In this document: one piece after another, positions 1-6,758 of the stretch
Numbering within the stretch: position 1 is the stretch's first letter
Layout: every line of letters starts with the position of its first letter
Source of the DNA: Halorhodospira sp.
GTDB lineage: Bacteria > Pseudomonadota > Gammaproteobacteria > Nitrococcales > Halorhodospiraceae
Assembly (NCBI GenBank): GCA_007127935.1
Contig: SKYL01000251.1
Location: forward strand, 1 to 16,454
Reading direction: 5' to 3'
DNA: 16,454 nt
The notes under the pieces: model-generated
The model's input: only the letters and a program-made list of their open reading frames with translations
What the model was told of the DNA's origin: nothing
Database searches by the model: none
Program-made: the position numbers and the translations under genes

Positions 1-606
1 GGCGCCGACGACTACGAGGTCACCGGCGGGCGGGTCCTCTTCGACGGCAAGGAACTCTTCGAGATGGAGCCGGAGGAGCGGGCCCGGGAGGGCCTCTTCA
101 TGGGCTTTCAGTACCCGGTGGAGATCCCCGGCGTCAGCAACATGTACTTCCTCAAGGCCGCCGTCAACGCGGCGCGGGAGCACCGCGGCGAGGGGGAGAT
201 CGACCCGGTGAGCTTCCTTAAGCTCGCCCGGGAGCGTGCCCAGTTGGTGAAGCTCGATCCTTCGCTCCTCAACCGGTCGGTGAACGAGGGGTTCTCCGGC
301 GGTGAGAAGAAGCGCAATGAGATCTTCCACATGTCGGTGCTGGAGCCGAAACTGGCGATCCTCGACGAGACCGACTCGGGGCTCGATATCGACGCCCTCC
401 GGGCGGTGGCCGACGGCGTCAACGCCATGCGCGACGAGAATCGCTCGTTCCTGATTATTACCCACTACCAGCGGTTGCTGGAGTACATCGTTCCCGACTT
501 CGTCCACGTCTTCGTCGGCGGGCGCATCGTCAAGTCCGGCACGCGTGAGTTGGCGTTGGAACTGGAGAAGTCCGGCTACGCGCTGTTCGGCGAGGAGGCG
601 GCGTGA
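1..606 (+). CDS. sufC: SufC, ATPase of the SufBCD Fe-S scaffold (5' partial)
   Basis: ABC-type ATPase that powers the cytosolic SufBC2D iron-sulfur assembly scaffold. The reading frame is open from base 1, so the N-terminus with the Walker A loop lies upstream of the window; 201 residues remain. The ABC signature (FSGGEKKRNE, about 292-321), the Walker B/D-loop run LAILDETDSGLD (about 352-387) and the H-loop histidine in IITHYQRLL (about 454-480) are all visible. The signature with two lysines after SGGE and the ending 'ETDSGLD' are SufC hallmarks that separate it from transporter ATPases. It is followed by sufD with a stop/start overlap, so the two are probably translationally coupled. Family assignment is secure; only the 5' end is missing. 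Confidence 0.96.
   Translation, partial: GADDYEVTGGRVLFDGKELFEMEPEERAREGLFMGFQYPVEIPGVSNMYFLKAAVNAAREHRGEGEIDPVSFLKLARERAQLVKLDPSLLNRSVNEGFSGGEKKRNEIFHMSVLEPKLAILDETDSGLDIDALRAVADGVNAMRDENRSFLIITHYQRLLEYIVPDFVHVFVGGRIVKSGTRELALELEKSGYALFGEEAA
593..598 (+). promoter_or_regulatory. Shine-Dalgarno AGGAGG that sets the sufD start
   Basis: AGGAGG lies inside the last codons of sufC. It is seven bases before ATG 606 but only four before the alternative GTG 603, so ATG 606, which overlaps the sufC TGA, is the better start. Confidence 0.7.
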
Positions 607-1931
607 TGGGTGCGGCCGAGCCATCCGGGAGCGCGCCTCTGGCGGTCTTCCGATCCCTCGGACAGCTCGGCCCCGACTGGTGGGCCGGGCGCCGGCGGGC
701 GGCGATGGACGCCTTCGAGGCGCGGGGGTTCCCCACCAAGCGGTGGGAGATGTGGAAGCATATCGACCTGAGGCCGGTGCTGGCCGGTGACTTTCGTCCG
801 GTGGTGCGGCCCGGCGACCCCGGGGACGGACTGGCGCCGCTGGAACGTCTGCTCCCCGACGCCCCCCGGGTGGTGCTGGTGGACGGACGGATCGACGTCG
901 CCCGCTCGCGCCTCGACGGCCTGCCCGCCGGCGTCGCCGTCACCGCCCTCGATGAGGCGGTGGAGCGGGGTGAGCCGTGGCTGCGCGAGCACTTGGCGGC
1001 CCACGCCGACGTCGCGGTCAACCCGTTCGTCGCCCTGAATACGGCCCTGAGCGTCGGCGGCATCGCCATCCACGTGGCGCCCCGGACCGTGGTCGAGACC
1101 CCGATCCTGGTGGCGTGCTTTACCACCGCCGCCGCCGTCGGCCACGCGGTCTACCCGCGCGTGCTGGTCTGCGGTGGCGAGGCGAGCCAAGTCACCGTGG
1201 TGGAGTGGCACGGCGGGGCGGCGGGCGCCGCCTATCTCACCTGTCCGGTGACCGAATTGGTGGCGGACGCCGGCGGTATCGTCGATCTGGTGCGCATCGC
1301 CGAGGAGGGCGATCAGGGGTGTTGCGTGGGCGCGGTAAGCGGGCGCACGGCCCGGGATGGCCGGGTCAGCGCCCACAGCTTCGTGGCCGGCGGGCGCAGG
1401 ATCCGCCTCGATATGGAGGCGAAGGTATGCGGTGAGAACGCGGAAGGTGAGCTGACCGGACTTTACGTCACCGGTGATCAGCACTTCATCGACCACCACA
1501 CATGGGTCCACCACGACGCCGAGCACACGCGCAGCCGGCAGATCTTCAAGGGGGTCCTCGACGGCAAGTCGGAGGCGGTCTTCGACGGCATGATCAAGGT
1601 CCATCCCGGCGCCCAGAAGACCGACGCCGAGCAGCAGAACCGCAACCTGGTGCTCAGCAAGCGGTCACTGGCCCACTCCGATCCCCGTTTGGAGATCTAC
1701 GCCGACGACGTGCGTTGCACCCACGGCTCTACGGTGGGCGAGCTGGACGAGGACGCCATCTTCTATCTGCGTGCCCGGGGTATTGATGAGGCGGCGGCAC
1801 GAGGTATCCTGACCTTTGCCTTCGCTGGGGAGGTCCTGGACTTGGTCCGTTGCCCCGGGGCGGCGGCCTACGAGAAGGCGGTGCTGGGGCGGTGGCTGCC
1901 CGGCGGGGACGATATGGGAGCGTTTGAATGA
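606..1931 (+). CDS. sufD: SufD, scaffold subunit of the SufBCD complex
   Basis: Structural partner of SufB in the SufBC2D complex on which Fe-S clusters are built. The protein is 441 residues from ATG 606, close to the usual SufD length. The C-terminal half carries the SufB/SufD beta-helix core, with MIKVHPGAQKTDAEQQNRNL, then ADDVRCTHGSTVG, then the terminal helical part DAIFYLRARGIDEAAARGIL. His373 in CTHGSTVG is at the place of E. coli SufD His360, implicated in cluster formation. The N-terminal 'KRWEMWKHIDLRPV' stretch (about residues 39-52) is the usual SufD entry motif. The gene overlaps sufC (TGATG) and sufS (ATGA), which points to a single coupled transcript. A GTG at 603 would add one residue. 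Confidence 0.95.
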   Translation: MGAAEPSGSAPLAVFRSLGQLGPDWWAGRRRAAMDAFEARGFPTKRWEMWKHIDLRPVLAGDFRPVVRPGDPGDGLAPLERLLPDAPRVVLVDGRIDVARSRLDGLPAGVAVTALDEAVERGEPWLREHLAAHADVAVNPFVALNTALSVGGIAIHVAPRTVVETPILVACFTTAAAVGHAVYPRVLVCGGEASQVTVVEWHGGAAGAAYLTCPVTELVADAGGIVDLVRIAEEGDQGCCVGAVSGRTARDGRVSAHSFVAGGRRIRLDMEAKVCGENAEGELTGLYVTGDQHFIDHHTWVHHDAEHTRSRQIFKGVLDGKSEAVFDGMIKVHPGAQKTDAEQQNRNLVLSKRSLAHSDPRLEIYADDVRCTHGSTVGELDEDAIFYLRARGIDEAAARGILTFAFAGEVLDLVRCPGAAAYEKAVLGRWLPGGDDMGAFE

Positions 1932-3190
1932 GCGCGGTGGAGCAATCGGTGGCGGTGGCGACGCGGCTGGATCCCCACGCCCTGCGGCGGGATTTCCCGA
2001 TCTTAGCGCGGGAGGTGCATGGCCGTCCGCTGGTCTATCTCGACAACGCGGCCAGTACCCAGAAGCCCCAGGCGGTTATCGACGCCGAGTTGAATTGCTA
2101 TCGGCGCTACTACGCCAACGTCCATCGTGGAGTCCATACCCTCTCCCAGGAGTCCACCGCGGCCTTCGAGGGGGCCCGCGGGCGGGTCCGCCGTTTTCTC
2201 AACGCCCCCAGCGAGCAAGAGATCGTCTTCGTGCGCGGCACCACCGAGGCCATCAACTTGGTGGCCCACAGCTTCGTGGCGCCGCGGGTGAAGCCGGGGG
2301 ACGAGATCGTGGTGACCCACATGGAGCACCACTCCAACATCGTGCCGTGGCAGCTCCTCTGTGAGCGAACCGGCGCCGTGCTGCGCGTGGTGCCGATCAC
2401 CGACGCCGGTGAGTTCACCGTGGCCGACGTGGAGGCGGCCCTGACGCCGCGCACCCGGTTCCTGAGCCTGGTCCACGTCTCCAATGTGCTGGGGACCGTC
2501 AACCCGGTGCGAGAGATCGTCGCCGCGGCCAAGGCGCATGGGGTGCCGGTGCTGGTGGATGGCGCTCAGGCGACTCCCCACATGCCGGTGGACGTGCAGG
2601 CCCTCGATGCCGACTTCTACGCCTTCTCCGGGCACAAGGTCTACGGACCCACCGGGATCGGGGCGCTCTACGGCCGCTATGACCTGCTGGCGGAGATGAC
2701 GCCCTACCAGGGGGGCGGCGATATGATCCGCTCCGTCTCCTTCGCCGGTACCGAGTACGCCGATCCGCCGGCCCGTTTCGAGGCCGGTACGCCCCACATC
2801 GCCGGGGCCATCGGTTTTGGCGCGGCGGTGGACTATCTGATGGAGGTGGGGCTGGAGCGCATCGCCGCCCACGAGGCGGAGTTGGTGGCCCACGCGGCGG
2901 AGGCGGTGGCCGCGGTCCCCGGTGTCCGCCTCATTGGTGCGCCGCGTCAACGCGCCGGGGCGGTCTCCTTCGTGATGAAGGAGGCGCATCCCCACGACAT
3001 CGCCACCATCCTCGATCAGCAGGGCATCGCCATCCGCGCCGGTCACCACTGCACCGAACCACTGATGGAACGGTACGGTGTGCCCGCCACGGCGCGCGCC
3101 TCCTTTGGGCTCTACAACACCCGGGAGGAGGTGGACGCCCTGGTGGAGGGGCTCCACAAGGTCAACCGGCTCTTCGGCCTCGGCACCTAG
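1928..3190 (+). CDS. sufS: SufS, PLP-dependent cysteine desulfurase (group II)
   Basis: Removes sulfur from L-cysteine, giving alanine and an enzyme persulfide that is passed on for Fe-S assembly. It has 420 residues, a little longer than E. coli SufS. Key points: YLDNAASTQKP near the N-terminus; THMEHHSN; the PLP Schiff-base lysine Lys237 in SGHKVYGPTG; and the persulfide-bearing Cys375 in RAGHHCTEPLM. This is the group II (SufS/CsdA) signature, not the IscS type. The ATG overlaps the sufD stop, with GGGAG about seven bases upstream. The next gene encodes a SufU-type protein in place of SufE, so SufU is the expected sulfur acceptor (inference from family knowledge). Confidence 0.96.
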   Translation: MSAVEQSVAVATRLDPHALRRDFPILAREVHGRPLVYLDNAASTQKPQAVIDAELNCYRRYYANVHRGVHTLSQESTAAFEGARGRVRRFLNAPSEQEIVFVRGTTEAINLVAHSFVAPRVKPGDEIVVTHMEHHSNIVPWQLLCERTGAVLRVVPITDAGEFTVADVEAALTPRTRFLSLVHVSNVLGTVNPVREIVAAAKAHGVPVLVDGAQATPHMPVDVQALDADFYAFSGHKVYGPTGIGALYGRYDLLAEMTPYQGGGDMIRSVSFAGTEYADPPARFEAGTPHIAGAIGFGAAVDYLMEVGLERIAAHEAELVAHAAEAVAAVPGVRLIGAPRQRAGAVSFVMKEAHPHDIATILDQQGIAIRAGHHCTEPLMERYGVPATARASFGLYNTREEVDALVEGLHKVNRLFGLGT

Positions 3191-3210
3191 CAGGGAGCGG
3201 CGGCGGGCGC

Positions 3211-3642
3211 ATGGCGGAGATCGATGCCCTCTACCAGGCGCTCATCCTGGAGCACAACCGGAACCCCCGGCGTCACCGCATCTTGGAGCCGTGTACCCAC
3301 CATGCGTCGGGACGCAACCCGGTGTGCGGGGACCAGGTGGATCTCTACCTTCGGCTGGATGGGGAGGTGGTCGAGGATGCGGCCTTCCAGGGGGAGGGGT
3401 GCGCCATCTCCACCGCCTCGGCGTCGTTGATGGTGGAATTGGCGCCCGGTCGTAGTGTGGCTGAGTTGCGGGCGCTGTTCGCTGTCTTTGAGGCTGTTCT
3501 GCACGGGCGGTGCGCACCGGACGAGGTCGACATGGAGGCGCTGGCGCCGTTGGCCGGTGTCCGGTATTTTCCGGGACGGCTTGGGTGTGCGGTGTTGCCT
3601 TGGCAGACGCTGCTGCGCGCACTGCCTCCAATGGACGTTTAG
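3211..3642 (+). CDS. sufU: SufU-type zinc-dependent sulfurtransferase (IscU/NifU fold)
   Basis: A 143-residue protein of the IscU/NifU N-terminal family. The conserved points are Cys39 and Asp41 in NPVCGD, Cys64 in GEGCAISTASAS and Cys126 in GRLGCAVLP. The Cys39-Asp41-Cys64-Cys126 spacing equals that of the zinc ligands of Bacillus subtilis SufU (41-43-66-128), each shifted by two. The 62-residue gap between the last two cysteines includes the insertion that separates SufU from scaffold IscU, where the gap is 43. It therefore probably accepts persulfide sulfur from SufS and passes it to SufBCD. Two extra cysteines (28 and 101) are present. It lies 20 bases after sufS and ends the operon; AGGGAG lies 13 bases before ATG with G-rich sequence nearer. 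The alternative is a scaffold NifU-like role, but the insertion argues against it. Confidence 0.88.
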   Translation: MAEIDALYQALILEHNRNPRRHRILEPCTHHASGRNPVCGDQVDLYLRLDGEVVEDAAFQGEGCAISTASASLMVELAPGRSVAELRALFAVFEAVLHGRCAPDEVDMEALAPLAGVRYFPGRLGCAVLPWQTLLRALPPMDV

Positions 3643-3644
3643 CA

Positions 3645-5936
3645 CTAGGCCTTGTAAAGGACGCGAATCGCACCCCAGTGTTTGCCGTGGACGTGGATCG
3701 GGGCCGAAGCGTCTTTCATGAACTCGAAGGCGCCGCCGCCCATGTCCCGGCGGTAGGTCTGGAGCAGGAATGGGCGGGTGTTCGTTGCCGCCGCCTGGGC
3801 GGTGCGGTCGGGCCACATGCGGCGCTGGCGGCAGTGGCGGGCGTTCCACTCCGGGTCCCCTGCCCGCTGGGGGTTGGTGACGTGCAGGTTGTGGGTGCCG
3901 ATGTAGCCGGCGCTGTCGATGGCGCAGCAGCCGGCGATCTTCGGTAGCGTCTCCAGCGGCGGTTCCTGGATCGGCGGCAGGACGCGGTCGGTGAAATCGA
4001 TGTAGCGGGTGATGTACTGCTGCGGATTGGTCCCCGGCACCGGCTGGTGGTCGCGGTCGAAGAGCGCGTCCAGGTCGATCTGTCCATCGGCGACGGCCTC
4101 TTCGAAGGCCTTGCCGATGGCCGCCGCCACCCGTTGGGCGCAGTGGATGTAAGGGGTGTCCTCGGTCTCCACGTCGGTGCTGTTGGCGGTATTGGCCAAT
4201 TCTTCGGTGAAGGTGAGGAACCGGTTGACCCGTTCACCCCCTTCCTGCAGCATTTGCTCCGACTCCTTCACCTCGGCGGCACTCTCATTGAGCGCCTCCA
4301 GGGTCGTGTCGCTGTGGCGGTCGATCTCCTGTACCGCCTCGGCGATGCGCGCCGATTGGACGTCCACGTCCCCCATCGACCGGGTGATCTGATCGAAGAC
4401 CTCCTGCATCCCGTGGGTGGCGTTCCCCACACGCTCGGCGCGGGCGGTGCTGGTATGACCCACGGCGATCAACCGCTGGGTCTGGTCCGACAACTCCTGG
4501 AGGGTCCGATCCACGTCGCTGGTGGCTTCCCCGGTCTGTCCGGCCAGCGCCTTCACTTGTTCGGCGACGACGCCGAACCCTTGCCCCGCCTCCCCGGCGC
4601 GGGCCGCCTCAATGCTGGCGTTGAGGGCGAGCAGGTGGGTCTGCTTGGCGATGGCGCCGATGCCTCGGGCCACCTTGGTGACCCGCTCCATGGCCTCGTT
4701 GAGGGCGCCCAGGTCCGATTCGATCTCCTGGACGGACTGGCTCAGGCCGCGGATGCGTGAGACGGCGGTACGGATGGTCTCGTCGGACCGGTGCATGTCG
4801 GCCTTCGCCGCGCCGGAGACGTGTTGCGCGTTGCGGGCGGCGGCGTCCACCACCTTGTTGGCCTCCGAAAGCCTCTCTCCGGAGGCGTGCAGTGTCTGGA
4901 AGAGTTCGGCCACCTGCTTCGCCCAGTGGGCGGTGTCGTCCACGTTGGCGGTAATCTCCAGGACGTCGAGACTGAGCCGGGTGGCATGTTGGGCGGAGCG
5001 CTTGACCGTTTCGTCCGGGGAGGAGCCCCCGCCGGTGGCCGGTTCGCCGGTGGTGGTGGTGGTTTGTTGGATCAATTCCTGGATGAGGTCCTGCAGACGG
5101 CCGGCACGCTCTCCGGAGTCCTCCAGCGCGCTGGTAATCTGGTGGACGGTGCGGCCGACTTGTTCCAATCCATCCACGGTCCGGCGGCAATGCTCGTCAA
5201 TGGTGCCGACGGAGCCCTGGATGCGGCTCGACTCCGTGTCCACGTCGTTCATGGCGCTGCCGACGCCTTCCATGATCTCCTGAATGTCGTGGGCCCCTTG
5301 CCGCACCGCCTCGGCCTGTTCGGTACTTTCGGCGCCCTGATGGACCAAGCGATCAATGATGGTGGTCAGCTCACCAAGGATGGCGTGGATGTCGTCGGTG
5401 GCGTCGGCGGTCTGTTTGGCCAGTTCCTTGACATGCTCCGCCACTACGGCGAAGCCGCGGCCGATGGGGCCGGCGCGGTTGGCCTCGATGGTGGCGTTGA
5501 GGGCCAGCAGATTGGTCTGCTTGGCGATGGTGCTGATCTCGTTGGCGACCTTGGCGACGCCCCGCAGCGCCTCGTTGAGGGAAGCGAGCTGTTGTTCCAC
5601 GCTGGTAACCGAGTCCACCAACTCTCGAATCTCGTTCAGCGATTCGGCGATGACGATGCGGGATCGCTCGATATTCTTTCCAGCCTCCAGCGCGGTCGCG
5701 TGGGCCCGCTGGGTGGCATGGTCGACGGTCTCGTTGCTCTGCGCCATTTGCCGAGCGGTGCCGCGCAATTCATCGAAGATTCCCGATTGGCGGCGGAACC
5801 GTTCGATGAGCTGTTCCAGGATGGTGCCGATGGCCGCGGCTTCCGTGCTGCCCGGACTGCTGTTGGTGGCGATCTCCTCAATGACTTCACGATGGGTGCG
5901 TGTCTCTTGCCGGGGGAAAGGGTGATCGATAGTCAT
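3645..5936 (-). CDS. Soluble chemoreceptor with two tandem MCP signalling hairpins
   Basis: A 763-residue methyl-accepting chemotaxis-type protein with no membrane segment, so cytosolic. It carries two complete signalling hairpins. The first tip is at about residues 137-172 (AKQTNLLALNATIEANRAG, then GRGFAVVAEHVKELA). The second is at about 429-465 (AKQTHLLALNASIEAARAGE, then GQGFGVVAEQVKALA). Both are flanked by long coiled-coil helices and separated by a Thr/Gly/Pro-rich linker at about 290-308. The C-terminal part (about 595-763) ends in a domain with CCAIDSAGYIGTHN, TRPFLLQTYRRDMGGG and the SAPIHVHGKHWGAIRV run. I recognise this as a conserved C-terminal Cache-like sensory module of many soluble MCPs. 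The first tip departs from consensus: EANRAGP replaces EAARAGE. The gene converges on sufU with two bases between stops. No clear Shine-Dalgarno precedes ATG 5936. The ligand is unknown. Confidence 0.9.
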   Translation of the reverse strand: MTIDHPFPRQETRTHREVIEEIATNSSPGSTEAAAIGTILEQLIERFRRQSGIFDELRGTARQMAQSNETVDHATQRAHATALEAGKNIERSRIVIAESLNEIRELVDSVTSVEQQLASLNEALRGVAKVANEISTIAKQTNLLALNATIEANRAGPIGRGFAVVAEHVKELAKQTADATDDIHAILGELTTIIDRLVHQGAESTEQAEAVRQGAHDIQEIMEGVGSAMNDVDTESSRIQGSVGTIDEHCRRTVDGLEQVGRTVHQITSALEDSGERAGRLQDLIQELIQQTTTTTGEPATGGGSSPDETVKRSAQHATRLSLDVLEITANVDDTAHWAKQVAELFQTLHASGERLSEANKVVDAAARNAQHVSGAAKADMHRSDETIRTAVSRIRGLSQSVQEIESDLGALNEAMERVTKVARGIGAIAKQTHLLALNASIEAARAGEAGQGFGVVAEQVKALAGQTGEATSDVDRTLQELSDQTQRLIAVGHTSTARAERVGNATHGMQEVFDQITRSMGDVDVQSARIAEAVQEIDRHSDTTLEALNESAAEVKESEQMLQEGGERVNRFLTFTEELANTANSTDVETEDTPYIHCAQRVAAAIGKAFEEAVADGQIDLDALFDRDHQPVPGTNPQQYITRYIDFTDRVLPPIQEPPLETLPKIAGCCAIDSAGYIGTHNLHVTNPQRAGDPEWNARHCRQRRMWPDRTAQAAATNTRPFLLQTYRRDMGGGAFEFMKDASAPIHVHGKHWGAIRVLYKA

Positions 5937-5976
5937 TGCCTGTTCGCAGTTGAGGGGCGGAAGATATAAGGAATGT

Positions 5977-6032
5977 TATCCATGGGTCTTGTAATGTATT
6001 TTGTGCCGACAAAGCCGGTTGGGCCATGGATA
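5977..6032. repeat. Inverted repeat between the divergent MCP and lipoprotein genes
   Basis: TATCCATGG at 5977-5985 and CCATGGATA at 6024-6032 are exact reverse complements, 38 bases apart, in the 132-base divergent intergenic region. Extending one base out on each side keeps partial symmetry. This could be an operator pair for a dimeric regulator or just chance; no matching regulator gene is in the window. A TATAAC hexamer at 6053-6058 could be a -10 for the rightward gene, but I find no convincing -35. Confidence 0.4.
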
Positions 6033-6068
6033 TCGGGCATTTCCTGATAACATATAACGACCGCGCTT

Positions 6069-6758
6069 ATGGGTAAAGTGGAGCCGATGACCAGTGGTCG
6101 GGAGTCGTTCGTGTCCGGATTCGTGATTCGCTTCGCCAAGACGAAAGGTGCGCTCTTGGCAATGTGTGGTTTCAGCTTGTGGGTAGCTCAGGCGTGCTAT
6201 ATGCCGCCGGAAGAGCAGCGTATGGGGTCGGGGTATAGCGCCGGAACGGAGGGGACGGAACGGACCCAGCGGGCCAACGATCCGCAACCCGCCACACGGG
6301 GGCGCGCCGCCGACAACGGTGAGGCGCGCGACCCGAGCGACCCGATGGCCGCCGCCCGCGATGGGCGCGCACCACCGATGGGCGCACGCCAGCCGCAACG
6401 GCCCATCAATCACGCCAATCGGTTGGCCCACGAGGCCCAAGGCGCGATGCAGGCCCGTGACTACGCCACCGCCGCCCGCAAGTTGGAGCAGGCGCTCGGT
6501 TATGAGCCGGAGCGTGGGGTGCTGTGGCAGCACTTGGCCACCGTTCGGTACCACCAGCGGGAGTACGAGACCACCGAACGCTTGGCACTGCGTGCGGTGG
6601 ATCTGGCGGGGGACGACATCGATCTCCTGCGTGAAAGCTGGTGGCTGGTGGCAGCGGCCCGTGCCGAGCGGGGCGATACGGCAGGAGCCAGGGATGCGGC
6701 GGCGGTGGCCCGCCGCTTTGGCGAGAGCGGTGAGTACGACTTCAGCCGATCCCGCTGA
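6069..6758 (+). CDS. TPR-containing putative lipoprotein
   Basis: A 229-residue secreted TPR protein of no known specific function. After a basic segment (RFAKTK) there is a short hydrophobic stretch that ends VAQAC, so Cys43 is a plausible lipidation site, although Ala rather than Leu at -3 makes the lipobox imperfect. Residues 44-113 are a polar Gly/Arg/Pro-rich linker. Residues about 117-220 form three TPR-like helical pairs (ARDYATAARKLEQAL, YHQREYETTERLALRAV, ERGDTAGARDAAAVARRF). The start is uncertain: ATG 6069, ATG 6087 (after GGAG) and GTG 6123 are all possible, and the last gives the most typical 24-residue signal peptide. The 3' end overlaps the helicase gene. The envelope location is inferred. 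Confidence 0.75.
   Translation: MGKVEPMTSGRESFVSGFVIRFAKTKGALLAMCGFSLWVAQACYMPPEEQRMGSGYSAGTEGTERTQRANDPQPATRGRAADNGEARDPSDPMAAARDGRAPPMGARQPQRPINHANRLAHEAQGAMQARDYATAARKLEQALGYEPERGVLWQHLATVRYHQREYETTERLALRAVDLAGDDIDLLRESWWLVAAARAERGDTAGARDAAAVARRFGESGEYDFSRSR

Noticed and set aside
576..1604. A 342-codon minus-strand frame opposite sufD
   Set aside because: Antisense shadow; SufD on the plus strand is full length.
2003..3157. A 384-codon minus-strand frame opposite sufS
   Set aside because: Antisense shadow of a complete cysteine desulfurase with intact catalytic residues.
4791..5969. A 392-codon plus-strand frame opposite the chemoreceptor
   Set aside because: Gly/Val/Leu-rich shadow of the coiled-coil gene; the minus-strand frame has clear MCP motifs.
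6319..6729. N-terminal extension of the helicase frame
   Set aside because: Overlaps the TPR lipoprotein completely, is Trp/Arg/Pro-rich with no helicase homology, and GTG 6730 gives the family's usual N-terminus.
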